A stretch of 64,000 nt of DNA from the NCBI RefSeq assembly GCF_027625475.1, contig NZ_CP115174.1, forward strand, positions 1,302,001 through 1,366,000. Direction: 5' to 3'. How positions within the stretch are numbered: the first letter of the stretch is position 1; the number at the start of each line of letters is the position of its first letter. The position numbers and the translations under genes were made by a program. This stretch comes from Sphingomonas abietis. GTDB lineage: Bacteria > Pseudomonadota > Alphaproteobacteria > Sphingomonadales > Sphingomonadaceae. Of the stretch, positions 34,485 to 43,896 are shown one piece after another. Below the pieces are notes generated by a model. The model was not told the DNA's origin and made no database searches. It worked only from the letters and a program-made list of their open reading frames with translations.

Positions 34485-34910
34485 CGGTAGGGAGATGAGA
34501 CAAACCCGAACAAATGGCTGACAATGGGGACGTCTGGGCCGGCAATATCGGGATTTGGATCGTGTCGGCGCGGCGGCGCTGCGGAAAGAGGCGGACCAGA
34601 CCCCGGCATTGCGCCGGGTTGTCGCGAGCGTCCGGAACTCGCGGACTGAGCCGATGCCGATCGGCGATGCGTCAGGCATCGCTCGAAACGATATGTCGGC
34701 CGGATCCGCGTCCGTCATGCGGCGTGCCGTCCCCGGGCAGGCTGGGGCGCTGCGATGCCGGAAATCGCGACGGCACGGGCCTCGTTGCTGCGATGCGGCG
34801 TCTTGTCAGTCGTGCCCGGTTGGCGTACCCGCCGCGCATCCGCCCCACGCCGGACGACGGCCGGTGAGTGGCGATGCGTTCGCTTCCGTCACTCCAAACG
34901 GTGGGAAAAG
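34485..34910. other. Leader region of acnB
   Basis: About 425 bases without a supported gene. The open frames here have no recognisable domain. I saw no obvious riboswitch; the only functional expectation is the acnB promoter. Confidence 0.4.
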
Positions 34911-37703
34911 ATGAGCTTCTACCCTGATTACCTGACCGAAATCGAAAACAGAGCAGGTCAGGGACTCGCGCCCAAGCCGATCGATGACGGCGGCCTGCTC
35001 GCCGACATCATCGCGCTCATCAAGGAGCCCGATGACGGGCGCCGGGCCGATGCGCTCCAATTCTTCATCTACAATACCCTGCCGGGCACCACCAGCGCGG
35101 CGGGCGTCAAAGCGGCGTTTCTGAAGCAGATCATCCTCGGAGATGCGGTCGTCCCGGAGATCACGCCGGCCTTCGCGCTCGAACTGCTGTCGCACATGAA
35201 GGGCGGCCCTTCGGTCGAAGTCCTGCTCGACATCGCGCTCGGCGACGACGCCACCATCGCCGCGCAGGCGGGCGAGGTGCTGAAGACCCAGGTGTTCCTG
35301 TACGACGCCGACATGGCGCGCCTGCGCGATGCCTATGCGGCCGGCAACGCCGTCGCGAAGGGCGTGCTCGAAAGCTATGCCCAGGCCGAGTTCTTCACCA
35401 AGCTCCCGGATGTCGCGGACGAGATCAACGTCGTCACCTTCATCGCCGGCGAGGGCGATATCTCGACCGATCTGCTGTCACCGGGCAACCAGGCGCACTC
35501 ACGCTCGGATCGCGAGCTGCACGGCCAGTGCATGATCTCGCCGGCCGCGCAGCAGGCGATCGTCGCGCTCAAGGCCCAGCATCCCGATAAGCGGGTGATG
35601 CTGATCGCCGAGAAGGGCACGATGGGCGTCGGCTCGTCGCGCATGTCGGGCGTGAACAATGTGGCGCTGTGGACCGGCAAGCAGCAGAGCCCCTATGTGC
35701 CCTTCGTCAATTATGCGCCGGTCGTCGCCGGCACCAACGGCATCTCGCCGATCTTCGCGACCACCGTGGACGTGACCGGCGGCATCGGCATCAACCTGAA
35801 GAACTGGGTCAAGCAGACCGGGCCGGACGGCAAGCCGATCATCAACAATGACGGCAATCCGGTGCTCGAGGAGAAATTCTCGGTCGAGACCGGCACCGTC
35901 CTCAAGATCGACGTGAAGAACAAGACGCTGACCGACGAGGCCGGCCATACGCTGGTCGATGTCGCCGCCGCCTTCACGCCGCAGAAGATGGAGTTCATGA
36001 AGGCGGGCAGCTCCTATGCCATCGTCTTCGGCAAGAAGCTCCAGACCTTCGCGGCAGAGACGCTGGGTGTCGAGGCGCCCGCGGTCTACGCAGCCAACAA
36101 GGAAATCACCGCCGACGGCGTCGGCCTGACCGCGGTCGAGAAGATCTTCAACCGCAATGCCGTGGGGGTGACTCCCGGCAAGGTGCTGCACGCCGGATCG
36201 GACGTGCGCGTGAAGGTCAACATCGTCGGATCGCAGGACACGACCGGCCTGATGACCGCGCAGGAGCTGGAAGCGATGGCGGCCACCGTCATCTCGCCGC
36301 TGGTCGATGGCGCCTATCAGTCGGGCTGCCATACGGCATCGGTGTGGGACAAGAAGGCGCAGGCCAACATCCCCAAGCTCATGGCCTTCATGAACAATTT
36401 CGGCCTGATCACCGCGCGCGACCCCAAGGGCGTCTATCATGCGATGACCGACGTCATCCACAAGGTGCTGAACGACATCACCGTGGACGACTGGGCGATC
36501 ATCATCGGCGGCGACAGCCACACCCGCATGTCCAAGGGCGTGGCCTTCGGCGCGGATTCGGGCACCGTCGCGCTGGCGCTCGCCACCGGCGAGGCGACCA
36601 TGCCGATCCCGCAGTCGGTGAAGGTCACCTTCAAGGGCACGATGCAGCCGCACATGGACTTCCGGGATGTCGTCCATGCGACGCAGGCGCAGATGCTGGC
36701 GCAGTGCGGTGGCGAGAATGTCTTCCAGGGCCGGATCATCGAGGTCCATATCGGCACGCTGCTCGCCGATCAGGCCTTCACCTTCACCGACTGGACGGCC
36801 GAGATGAAGGCCAAGGCCTCGATCTGCATCTCGCAGGACGAGACGCTGATCGCATCGCTGGAGATCGCCAAGGCGCGCATCCAGATCATGATCGACAAGG
36901 GCATGGAAAATGTCGCGGGGACGCTGAAGGGCCTGATCGCCAAGGCCGATGCCCGCATCGCCGAGATCCGCTCGGGCGAGAAGCCGGCACTGGCCCCCGA
37001 TGCCAACGCGAAATATTTCGCCGAGGTCGTCGTCGATCTGGATCTGATCGACGAGCCGATGATCGCCGACCCGGACGTGAACAATGCGGACGTGTCCAAG
37101 CGCTACACCCACGATACGATCCGGCCGATGTCCTATTATGGCGGCACCAAGAAGGTCGATCTGGGCTTCGTCGGCTCGTGCATGGTCCACAAGGGCGACA
37201 TGAAGATCGTCGCCCAGATGCTCAAGAATATCGAGAAGACCGAGGGCAAGGTCGAGTTCAAGGCGCCGCTGGTCGTCGCCGCGCCGACCTACAACATCAT
37301 CGACGAGCTGAAGGCCGAGGGCGACTGGGAGATCCTCCAGAAATATTCGGGCTTCGAATTCGATGACGTGAAGCCGAAGACGGCCACCCGCACCGAATAT
37401 GAGAATATTCTCTATCTGGAGCGTCCGGGCTGCAACCTGTGCATGGGCAACCAGGAGAAGGCGGAGAAGGGCGACACCGTGCTCGCCACCTCCACCCGCC
37501 TGTTCCAGGGCCGCGTCGTCGAGGACAGCGCCGAGAAGAAGGGCGAATCGCTGCTCGCCTCGACCCCGGTCGTGGTGCTGTCGGCGATTCTCGGACGGAC
37601 ACCGAACGCCGAGGAATATAAGAGCGCGGTCGAAGGGATAGATTTGACCAAATTCTCGCCGCCGGGGGCTGCGCCGATCGATTCACGGTCGGTTTTTTTC
37701 TAA
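34911..37703 (+). CDS. acnB: Aconitate hydratase B / 2-methylisocitrate dehydratase
   Basis: A 930-residue aconitase of the AcnB type, converting citrate to isocitrate in the TCA cycle and able to act on 2-methylcitrate products. The N-terminal HEAT-like domain (TSAAGVKAAFLKQIILGDAV, SHMKGGPSVEVLLDIALGDD) is the AcnB hallmark. The swivel and core follow (EKGTMGVGSSRMSGVNNVAL, VDDWAIIIGGDSHTRMSKGV). The cluster ligands lie in SGCHTASVWD and in RPGCNLCMGNQEKA. ATG 34911 follows GGGAAAAG closely and yields the expected length. Confidence 0.95.
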   Translation: MSFYPDYLTEIENRAGQGLAPKPIDDGGLLADIIALIKEPDDGRRADALQFFIYNTLPGTTSAAGVKAAFLKQIILGDAVVPEITPAFALELLSHMKGGPSVEVLLDIALGDDATIAAQAGEVLKTQVFLYDADMARLRDAYAAGNAVAKGVLESYAQAEFFTKLPDVADEINVVTFIAGEGDISTDLLSPGNQAHSRSDRELHGQCMISPAAQQAIVALKAQHPDKRVMLIAEKGTMGVGSSRMSGVNNVALWTGKQQSPYVPFVNYAPVVAGTNGISPIFATTVDVTGGIGINLKNWVKQTGPDGKPIINNDGNPVLEEKFSVETGTVLKIDVKNKTLTDEAGHTLVDVAAAFTPQKMEFMKAGSSYAIVFGKKLQTFAAETLGVEAPAVYAANKEITADGVGLTAVEKIFNRNAVGVTPGKVLHAGSDVRVKVNIVGSQDTTGLMTAQELEAMAATVISPLVDGAYQSGCHTASVWDKKAQANIPKLMAFMNNFGLITARDPKGVYHAMTDVIHKVLNDITVDDWAIIIGGDSHTRMSKGVAFGADSGTVALALATGEATMPIPQSVKVTFKGTMQPHMDFRDVVHATQAQMLAQCGGENVFQGRIIEVHIGTLLADQAFTFTDWTAEMKAKASICISQDETLIASLEIAKARIQIMIDKGMENVAGTLKGLIAKADARIAEIRSGEKPALAPDANAKYFAEVVVDLDLIDEPMIADPDVNNADVSKRYTHDTIRPMSYYGGTKKVDLGFVGSCMVHKGDMKIVAQMLKNIEKTEGKVEFKAPLVVAAPTYNIIDELKAEGDWEILQKYSGFEFDDVKPKTATRTEYENILYLERPGCNLCMGNQEKAEKGDTVLATSTRLFQGRVVEDSAEKKGESLLASTPVVVLSAILGRTPNAEEYKSAVEGIDLTKFSPPGAAPIDSRSVFF

Positions 37704-37739
37704 AACGACCGCTGCGTCCAAGGCGATAGCAGTGGTCGT

Positions 37740-37783
37740 CTGGATGGGCGGCGCGGGCAATTCTGCCTGCGCCGCCCATCCAG
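37740..37783 (+). terminator. Long perfect hairpin after acnB
   Basis: CTGGATGGGCGGCGC (37740-37754) pairs with GCGCCGCCCATCCAG (37769-37783), a 15-base-pair stem with a 14-base loop. It lies between acnB and the convergent gene at 37857. There is no T run, so the type of termination is unclear. Confidence 0.6.
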
Positions 37784-37831
37784 CCTCGCATCGTCCCGAC
37801 TGCCAGGGGGCGCTTCCCGTTCTTGGGAAAG

Positions 37832-37874
37832 GGTCAGGCTCAGGAGAGGGTCGGGCTCAGGAGAGGGTCAGGCC
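37832..37874. repeat. Short tandem repeat at a gene end
   Basis: Two and a half copies of a 17-base unit (GGTCAGGCTCAGGAGAG, second copy with one change) run into the 3' end of the following minus-strand gene. The repeat supplies its last codons (LTLS) and stop. Confidence 0.6.
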
Positions 37875-38492
37875 GCTGCGATAGCGGTCGACGGCTTGCA
37901 GCAGCCCGGCCGCTTCGGCAGGTACGATGCCCGAGCTGATGTCGTGGCCCGTCGCATCTTTCAGCCGGAAGGCGAGGCCGTCCCCGGCGCCGGGCTGATA
38001 GCGGGCCGCGACCGCGCGCAGCACGGCTTCGTCCACGCCGAACGCCATCGTCTTGGAGAGCGGGCATTCGAGGTTGTTCTCGGTGGTCGGGCAGACGTCC
38101 TGTCCATGGCGCGCCTCGCTCAGGGCGACCTGTCGGAGACCCTGGTCGGTCATGTAGTGGGCCGTGCGATAGTCCCGCTGGGTGCCCCAGTAGCGCAGCG
38201 ACTGGCGGACCTCGTAGCGCACCGCGCCGCTTTGCTTGTCGACGATCGCGCGCAGATGATTGTCGTGCCCGTAGGGCGAGAGGATCTTCCAGCCCTCGCG
38301 ATGTGCCTTCTCCGTCGAGAGGGTGGCGTGGAACTCCAGCGGATCATCCTTCACGGTCGTCGCGGTGCGGAATGCGTCCGGCGACATCGCCAGCAGGGAT
38401 TTCGGCGCGCGCGTCTCGGCCTGGGCGATTGCAGGCATGGCGATCGCAGGGATCGCGGCGGACATCAGGGCGGCAAAGATCAGGCTACGCAT
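37857..38492 (-). CDS. Secreted protein of unknown function
   Basis: A 211-residue protein with signal peptide (LIFAALMSAAIPAIAMPAIA). The mature part contains DDPLEFHATLSTEKAHREGW, HDNHLRAIVDKQSGAVRYEV, RYWGTQRDYRTAHYM and two Cys (DVCPTTENNLECPLS) that may form a disulfide. No family was recognised. ATG 38492 has GGAGAAAG upstream. The gene ends inside a short tandem repeat. The 95-residue gene upstream lies 30 bp away in the same direction and is probably co-transcribed. Confidence 0.65.
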   Translation of the reverse strand: MRSLIFAALMSAAIPAIAMPAIAQAETRAPKSLLAMSPDAFRTATTVKDDPLEFHATLSTEKAHREGWKILSPYGHDNHLRAIVDKQSGAVRYEVRQSLRYWGTQRDYRTAHYMTDQGLRQVALSEARHGQDVCPTTENNLECPLSKTMAFGVDEAVLRAVAARYQPGAGDGLAFRLKDATGHDISSGIVPAEAAGLLQAVDRYRSGLTLS

Positions 38493-38522
38493 GGCTTTCT
38501 CCAATAAGTCGGGTGGATGGGA

Positions 38523-38810
38523 TCAGTCGGGGGCGTGGATTCTGGCGGACGTACCGGCGGCGCTGGCGATCCCGCCGTCGACGCAGGCGGCGGTCGACTG
38601 GGCGGGCATTCCAAATACCGGCAGCTTGCCGCCGGGCAGGCTGTGCATCGCGATGCCGCACGGCTTGGCCGTCGCGATCGGGCGATAGGCCTGATGCGGG
38701 CTGCGGCCGGCGGTGGCGCCATGGCCGGCGGGCTGCTGGTGCTGGGCCAGCGCCGGCCATGCTGCCGTGGGAAGCAGCAATGCTGTTGCGATCGGGGGCA
38801 GGCGGATCAT
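38523..38810 (-). CDS. Small secreted protein of unknown function
   Basis: A 95-residue protein with signal peptide (ATALLLPTAAWPALAQ) followed by a His- and Pro-rich stretch (HQQPAGHGATAGRSPHQAYR) and two Cys (KPCGIAM, AACVDGG). His and Met placement might suit metal binding, but this is inference. It is divergent from the two-component operon at 39044, sharing a 233-bp promoter region. Confidence 0.5.
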   Translation of the reverse strand: MIRLPPIATALLLPTAAWPALAQHQQPAGHGATAGRSPHQAYRPIATAKPCGIAMHSLPGGKLPVFGMPAQSTAACVDGGIASAAGTSARIHAPD

Positions 38811-39043
38811 CGAAACGGTCTCCGCGAGGCGGGGATGCCTCGTCCCTTCCAGTTAGGATGCGGGATTTGCCCATCCGTCGCGCGATTGTAAGGAATGATG
38901 TCGCCATCTCCGCATGGGCTGCCGCCGCGGGCATCGTGCCCTAGATGCGCTCCGTCCGGTGGCGTGCCGGCGGTGGAGAAGATTATGTCGCGTTGCATCC
39001 GTTCCCCGATCGTGCCGGCGCTGGCCGTGGCGGAGCATTCGCG

Positions 39044-39754
39044 ATGACCTCGCCCGTCATCGTGCTGGTCGAGGATGATCCGGCGCTCCGCACGCTCACC
39101 ACGCGCGCGCTGCAGGAGAATGGCTATGTCGTGCGCCCCTGCGGCACCGCGCCGGAGATGTGGCTGGCGATGGAGGCGGGGCCGGTCGATCTCGTGCTGC
39201 TCGACATCATGCTGCCCGGCACCAGCGGCATCGATCTGTGCCGGGCGCTGCGCCGCGACAGCGAGGTGCCGATCATCTTCATCAGCGCGAAGGGCAGCGA
39301 GACCGATCGTGTCATCGGCCTGGAACTGGGTGCCGACGATTATCTCGCCAAGCCGTTCGGCACCCGTGAACTGATCGCGCGGGTGCGTGCGGTGCTGCGC
39401 CGGGGCGGCGCGGAAAGCCGCCGGGCCGAACGCGGGCAGGGGATCGTCCGCTTCGACGGCTTCGCGCTCAACCTGCCGCGCCGCGAGCTGACCTCGCCGG
39501 GCGGCGCGGTGATCGATCTCACCGGTGCCGAGTTCGACCTGCTGGTCGCGCTGACCGACCATGCCCAGCGGGTCATCGCCCGCGAGCGGCTGATCGAGCT
39601 CTCGCGCACGCGGATGGGCGACAGCTCGGATCGGTCGGTGGACGTGCTGGTCAGCCGGGTGCGGCGCAAGCTGTCGAGCGCCGGCAAGGACGCGCCGATC
39701 ATCACGGTGCGTGGCATCGGCTACATGTTCAACACCGAGGTCACGCGGCTTTGA
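39044..39754 (+). CDS. OmpR/PhoB-family response regulator
   Basis: A 236-residue regulator. The receiver (1-120) starts MTSPVIVLVEDDPALRTLTT, has the phosphorylated Asp in VDLVLLDIMLPG and the Lys in DDYLAKPFG. The C-terminal winged helix (about 135-230) shows LTGAEFDLLVALTDHAQRVI and SVDVLVSRVRRKLSSAGKDA. ATG 39044 gives a normal N terminus; the upstream frame is not needed. It overlaps the partner kinase region and probably controls nearby genes, perhaps the divergent secreted pair. Confidence 0.92.
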   Translation: MTSPVIVLVEDDPALRTLTTRALQENGYVVRPCGTAPEMWLAMEAGPVDLVLLDIMLPGTSGIDLCRALRRDSEVPIIFISAKGSETDRVIGLELGADDYLAKPFGTRELIARVRAVLRRGGAESRRAERGQGIVRFDGFALNLPRRELTSPGGAVIDLTGAEFDLLVALTDHAQRVIARERLIELSRTRMGDSSDRSVDVLVSRVRRKLSSAGKDAPIITVRGIGYMFNTEVTRL

Positions 39755-39759
39755 CGAGG

Positions 39760-41076
39760 ATGGCGCGATACCGGCGACCGATCTCGGTCGGGCTGCTCGG
39801 GCGGCTGCTCGCGATCCTGCTGCTGACGCTGGCGGTGGAGTTCGTTGCCAGCACCTTGCTCTACGAACGATCCAGCCGCGCGCTGATCCGCGACGACGAG
39901 GCCCATCGGCTGGCCGAGCATCTGGTCATCGCCCGCAAGCTGGTGTCGGATCAGCGCTGGCCCGAGCGGCCGGCGATGGCGGCGCGACTGACCACCAATC
40001 GCTATGATATTCACTGGTCCGGCTCCGCCCGGCCGGGGCCACCGGTCGGGCTGGAGCGCGGCCCGATCTGGATGCGCGTGCTCGACTGGGAGCCGAGCCT
40101 CGCCGACAGCGATCTGCGCGTGCAGATGGTGCCGGTCGGGCGCCAGGCGCAGCTGTTCGGTGCGTTGCGGCTGGCGGACGGCACATGGCTGCGATTCCGC
40201 GCGACCGCCCCCACCGGCGGCGGTCGTCCGGGCTGGCACAGGATCCTGCTGGCGCTGTTGCCCGCTGCCGTCCTGCTGGTGCTGAGCGCGGCCCTGTTCC
40301 GCCACACGCTGCGACCGATGGCGATGCTCGCGCGCGCCGCCGACCGGATCGGGCGGAGCGCGGGCTTGACCCTGCCCGAGGCGGGGCCGCGTGAAGTCCG
40401 CCGCGTGATCCACGCCTTCAACGCGATGCAGGCCCGCATCCACCGCCTGATCGTCGATCGCACGGAGGCGCTCGCCGCCGTCGGCCATGATCTGCGGACG
40501 CCGCTGGCCCGGCTTCAGTTGCGCACCGATGCGATCGCCGATCCGGCACTGCGCCGCGCCTTCGAGACCGACGTCGCCGAGATGGAGGCGATGGTCGGCT
40601 CCCTGCTGTCCTATCTGGGCGGCGAGGACGATCCGGAAACGCCGATCCGCACCGACGTCGCGATCTTGGCGGCGACCATCGTCGACGATGCGATCGATCG
40701 GGGGGGCGACGCCCATTATGTCGGTGACGATCATCTCGAGGCGATGGTGCGACCGATCGGGCTGAAGCGGGCGATCGGCAATCTCGTCGAGAATGCGCTG
40801 CATTATGGGCATCATGCCCGCGTCTCGGTGTCGGCGGAGGGCGATCGGCTGGTGGTGCGGGTCGATGACGACGGCCCCGGCATCGCCGAGGATCAGCTGG
40901 AGGCGGTGTTGCAACCCTTCGCCCGGCTCGATCCGGCCCGCAGCCGCAACACCAGCGGGCTGGGACTGGGCCTCGCCATCGTCGCGCGAGCGGCCGAGGC
41001 CGAGGGGGGCGTGCTGCATCTCGCCAATCGGCCGGAAGGGGGCCTGCGCGCCGAACTGAGACTACCGCGCCGCTGA
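39760..41076 (+). CDS. Sensor histidine kinase partner
   Basis: A 438-residue membrane kinase. Two membrane segments (LLAILLLTLAVEFVAST, about 15-31; ILLALLPAAVLLVLSAALF, about 163-181) bracket a periplasmic domain of about 130 residues. HAMP follows, then H-box AAVGHDLRTPLARLQLR, N-box AIGNLVENALHYGHHA, G1 VRVDDDGPGIAEDQ and G2 SGLGLGLAIVARAAE. ATG 39760 with GACGAGG is preferred over TTG 39751, which overlaps the regulator stop. It phosphorylates the response regulator just upstream. Confidence 0.9.
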   Translation: MARYRRPISVGLLGRLLAILLLTLAVEFVASTLLYERSSRALIRDDEAHRLAEHLVIARKLVSDQRWPERPAMAARLTTNRYDIHWSGSARPGPPVGLERGPIWMRVLDWEPSLADSDLRVQMVPVGRQAQLFGALRLADGTWLRFRATAPTGGGRPGWHRILLALLPAAVLLVLSAALFRHTLRPMAMLARAADRIGRSAGLTLPEAGPREVRRVIHAFNAMQARIHRLIVDRTEALAAVGHDLRTPLARLQLRTDAIADPALRRAFETDVAEMEAMVGSLLSYLGGEDDPETPIRTDVAILAATIVDDAIDRGGDAHYVGDDHLEAMVRPIGLKRAIGNLVENALHYGHHARVSVSAEGDRLVVRVDDDGPGIAEDQLEAVLQPFARLDPARSRNTSGLGLGLAIVARAAEAEGGVLHLANRPEGGLRAELRLPRR

Positions 41077-41203
41077 CGGCCAGCCGCCGGTCGGCCGCCC
41101 GCAGCAAGACTTCCTTACAGTCCCGCGGCAACGCAGCAAAAGCGGCCCGCTACCTCCTGGCACAGCGCCGCCGCATCCGGCGGCGGCCTTTAGGAGTATG
41201 CAC

Positions 41204-41899
41204 ATGAACGAACTGATCGGTCGCGTCCTTCGGTTCGAGAAGGATGTCTATCCCCGCCGCAGCGCGCTGTACGGCGCTCTCGCCAGCGAGGGGCAATCGC
41301 CCACCGCGCTGATGATCTCCTGCGCCGATTCGCGGATCGTGCCCGAGCATGTGATGCAGGCCGAGCCCGGCGACCTGTTCGTCTGCCGCAACGCCGGCAA
41401 CATCGTGCCCCCGTTCGCCCAGATGAACGGCGGCGTCTCCTCGACCGTCGAATATGCGGTCGCGGCCCTCGGTGTAAGCGACATCATCGTCTGCGGCCAT
41501 TCTGACTGCGGCGCGATGAAGGCGGTTGCCGAACCGCATCAACTCGAGGACATGCCCAACGTCGCGGCGTGGCTGCGCCACGCGAGCGCCGCGCGGCGTA
41601 TCGTCCGCGATGCCTATCCCGAGATGGACAACGGCGATCTGGTCCGTGCGATCAGCCTTGAGAATGTCGTTGCGCAGCTCGCGCATCTGCGCACCCATCC
41701 CTCGGTGGCGGCAGGGATCGCGCGGGGCCAGATTTCGCTGCACGGCTGGTTCGTCGATATCCATGCCGGAGAGGTTCTGGGTCTCGATGGCGATAGCGGA
41801 CGGTTCGTGCCGCTGCGCGAAGGATCGCCGCTGCCGATGGCGCTGCGCGCCGAACGCCGCGTCGCCACCGAAACCCCGTTTGCGATGGCCGCCGAATGA
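41204..41899 (+). CDS. Beta-class carbonic anhydrase
   Basis: A 231-residue beta-carbonic anhydrase interconverting CO2 and bicarbonate. Zinc ligands are Cys in LMISCADSRIVPE, and His and Cys in VCGHSDCGAMKAV; the Asp/Arg dyad of CADSR is present. ATG 41204 lies seven bases after AGGAG; ATG 41198 is only one base after it. A GC-rich hairpin (41167-41184) precedes the ribosome site. A small frame overlaps its stop. Confidence 0.92.
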   Translation: MNELIGRVLRFEKDVYPRRSALYGALASEGQSPTALMISCADSRIVPEHVMQAEPGDLFVCRNAGNIVPPFAQMNGGVSSTVEYAVAALGVSDIIVCGHSDCGAMKAVAEPHQLEDMPNVAAWLRHASAARRIVRDAYPEMDNGDLVRAISLENVVAQLAHLRTHPSVAAGIARGQISLHGWFVDIHAGEVLGLDGDSGRFVPLREGSPLPMALRAERRVATETPFAMAAE

Positions 41900-42066
41900 G
41901 CAGTGCCCCGCTGTGCGATCACCTGAAAAGCGGCTTCGGCGGCGCGGCGCGGGATGCCATCGAGGCGCAGCCCGGCTGCTTGGTCGGCCCGCTCGGTTGG
42001 GAGGCTGCAATGCAGGGCATCGATCTCGCCGGTAAGGAACACCGCCTCCACGGGTTCGCGACCTGA
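41896..42066 (+). CDS. Possible 56-residue protein coupled to carbonic anhydrase
   Basis: ATG 41896 overlaps the carbonic anhydrase stop as ATGA and the frame runs 56 codons with very GC-rich third positions, as in real genes here. It reads MSSAPLCDHLKSGFGGAARD and WEAAMQGIDLAGKEHRLHGF. No family was recognised and opposite-strand frames also cross it, so it may be chance. Confidence 0.35.
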   Translation: MSSAPLCDHLKSGFGGAARDAIEAQPGCLVGPLGWEAAMQGIDLAGKEHRLHGFAT

Positions 42067-42279
42067 CGGCGTGCGTGGGCACCGTTCCCCGGGAACGAGA
42101 AATCCGCGCATACCCCCCAGCCGTCAAAGGTCGTGACCGTCCGAACCGACCGTGCCGCCATCGCCGACCGCTCGAAGGCGATGGCACAAGTGGCACGGCG
42201 GTTCGGGCGCAGGCGACCATGGGCCTTCCTGCCGAGGGACACCGCAGGCCCCCAGGCGGTTATGGTCCGCCGGTGGCGA

Positions 42280-43896
42280 TCAGTCGTTCAGATAGTCCCA
42301 GACCCGGGAGATGACGACCGATCCCTCGCCGACCGACGAGGCCACCCGCTTGACCGATCCCGCGCGCACATCGCCCACGGCGAATATCCCGCTCTGCGAT
42401 GTCGCATAGGGGGAGGCTTGGCCGACCGCTTCGCCGGTCAGCACGAAGCCGCTGTCATCCAGCGCGACGAGGCCGGACAGCCAGTCGCTGTTGGGCGCAG
42501 CGCCGACCATGATGAACAGCGCGCAGCTGTGGGCTTCGTGCGTCGATCCGTCATGGACGTTGCGGATCGTCACGCCGTCGAGCTTGTCGTCGCCGTGCAG
42601 CGCGCTGACCTCGACGCCATATTCTATCGTGATCGCCGGATCGGCCGCCAGCCGGCTGGAGAGATAGCTCGACATCGACGATGCCAGGGATGTGCCCCGC
42701 ACCAGCAGGCGGACCCGGCTGGCGGTGCGGCTCAGGAACATCGCGGCCTGCCCCGCCGAATTGCCGCCGCCGATCACGATGGTCTCGTTGTTGCGGCAAT
42801 AACGGGCTTCATTCTCGGTCGCGGCATAATAGACGCCGGCGCCCTCGAACGCGGCGAGCCGATCGATCGGCAGGCGTCGATACTGCACCCCCGTCGCCAC
42901 CACGACGGCGCGCCCCCGGACGCGCTGATCATTGTCGAAGGTCGCGCAGAAGCCGGCATCGTCGAGCCGTTCCAGCTTCACCACCCGGCGGGGCATCGCG
43001 AAGCGGGTGCCGAACTTCATCGCCTGGACTTCGCCGCGCCACACCAGGTCGGCGCCGGAAATGCCGGTCGGGAAGCCCATATAATTCTCGATCCGGCTCG
43101 ATGTGCCGGCCTGGCCGCCGATCGCGATATCTTCCACCACCAGCGCATGAAGGCCTTCCGCGCCGGCATAGACGCCGGCGGCGACACCGGCTGGCCCGCC
43201 GCCGACGATCAGCACGTCGAACGCCTCGTCATCGACCAGATCGCGATTGAGGCCGAGCAGGCGCGCCACCTTGTCGGGCGTCGGATCGGCGACGACATTG
43301 CCGCGCCCGAAGATCACCGCCGGATGGTCGGCCGAGATCGCGCAACTCGTCGCCACCGTCGCGGCCTCCGCGCTGCCGAGCGCGTAGGCGCTGTAGGGGA
43401 GGCGGTTGCGGCTCGCGAACTCCGCGATCCGGCGGACCTTTCGATCCGCATCCTCGCCGATCAGCACCAGCGAGCTGTCGCCGGCATCGAGCTGGCGTCG
43501 TCGTCGCGCGGCCAGCACGGTGATGACGATGTCCGACATCTCCTGGATTTCGGACATCAAGCGCAGCATGTCCCGGCGCGGCACCTCGATCACGCGGGTA
43601 TCCCGCACCGCCCGCATCGCCATCGACCAGGCGCCGCCGTTGAGGAAGGAGATCTCCCCCATGAACTGCGTCGGCCCGAGCGTGGACGAGAGATGCCGTT
43701 GTCCGGTGAACGGATTGACCACCTTGATCTCGCCATCCTCGATATAGACGAAGCGATCGACCGGCTCGCCGGGACGCGCGAGAAAGGTGCCTGCCGGATA
43801 ATCGACGATCGTGCCTGCGGCCCGCAGCGCCGCGACGTGCGACGGCGCCAGCGGCACGCGCTGCATCTCCCGCAGATCTTGCCCGATCGTCTCCAT
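42280..43896 (-). CDS. Cyclic-nucleotide-binding domain fused to thioredoxin-reductase-like flavoprotein without CxxC
   Basis: A 538-residue fusion. Residues about 10-130 are a Crp-type cyclic nucleotide fold (AGTFLARPGEPVDRFVYIED, LGPTQFMGEISFLNGG). About 130-215 form a linker. About 225-535 are thioredoxin-reductase-like: FAD loop FDVLIVGGGPAGVAAGVYAG, NADPH loop IVIGGGNSAGQAAMFLSR and GIFAVGDVRAGSVKRVA. The redox pair, normally CATC, reads AATE in VYYAATENEARY, so it cannot reduce thioredoxin in the usual way. ATG 43896 has GGGAGCG upstream. The family is known as cyclic-nucleotide-domain oxidoreductases of unknown partner. Confidence 0.85.
   Translation of the reverse strand: METIGQDLREMQRVPLAPSHVAALRAAGTIVDYPAGTFLARPGEPVDRFVYIEDGEIKVVNPFTGQRHLSSTLGPTQFMGEISFLNGGAWSMAMRAVRDTRVIEVPRRDMLRLMSEIQEMSDIVITVLAARRRRQLDAGDSSLVLIGEDADRKVRRIAEFASRNRLPYSAYALGSAEAATVATSCAISADHPAVIFGRGNVVADPTPDKVARLLGLNRDLVDDEAFDVLIVGGGPAGVAAGVYAGAEGLHALVVEDIAIGGQAGTSSRIENYMGFPTGISGADLVWRGEVQAMKFGTRFAMPRRVVKLERLDDAGFCATFDNDQRVRGRAVVVATGVQYRRLPIDRLAAFEGAGVYYAATENEARYCRNNETIVIGGGNSAGQAAMFLSRTASRVRLLVRGTSLASSMSSYLSSRLAADPAITIEYGVEVSALHGDDKLDGVTIRNVHDGSTHEAHSCALFIMVGAAPNSDWLSGLVALDDSGFVLTGEAVGQASPYATSQSGIFAVGDVRAGSVKRVASSVGEGSVVISRVWDYLND

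Noticed and set aside
35499..37190. 563-codon open frame opposite acnB
   Set aside because: AcnB motifs on the plus strand explain the DNA; the opposite frame has no family features.
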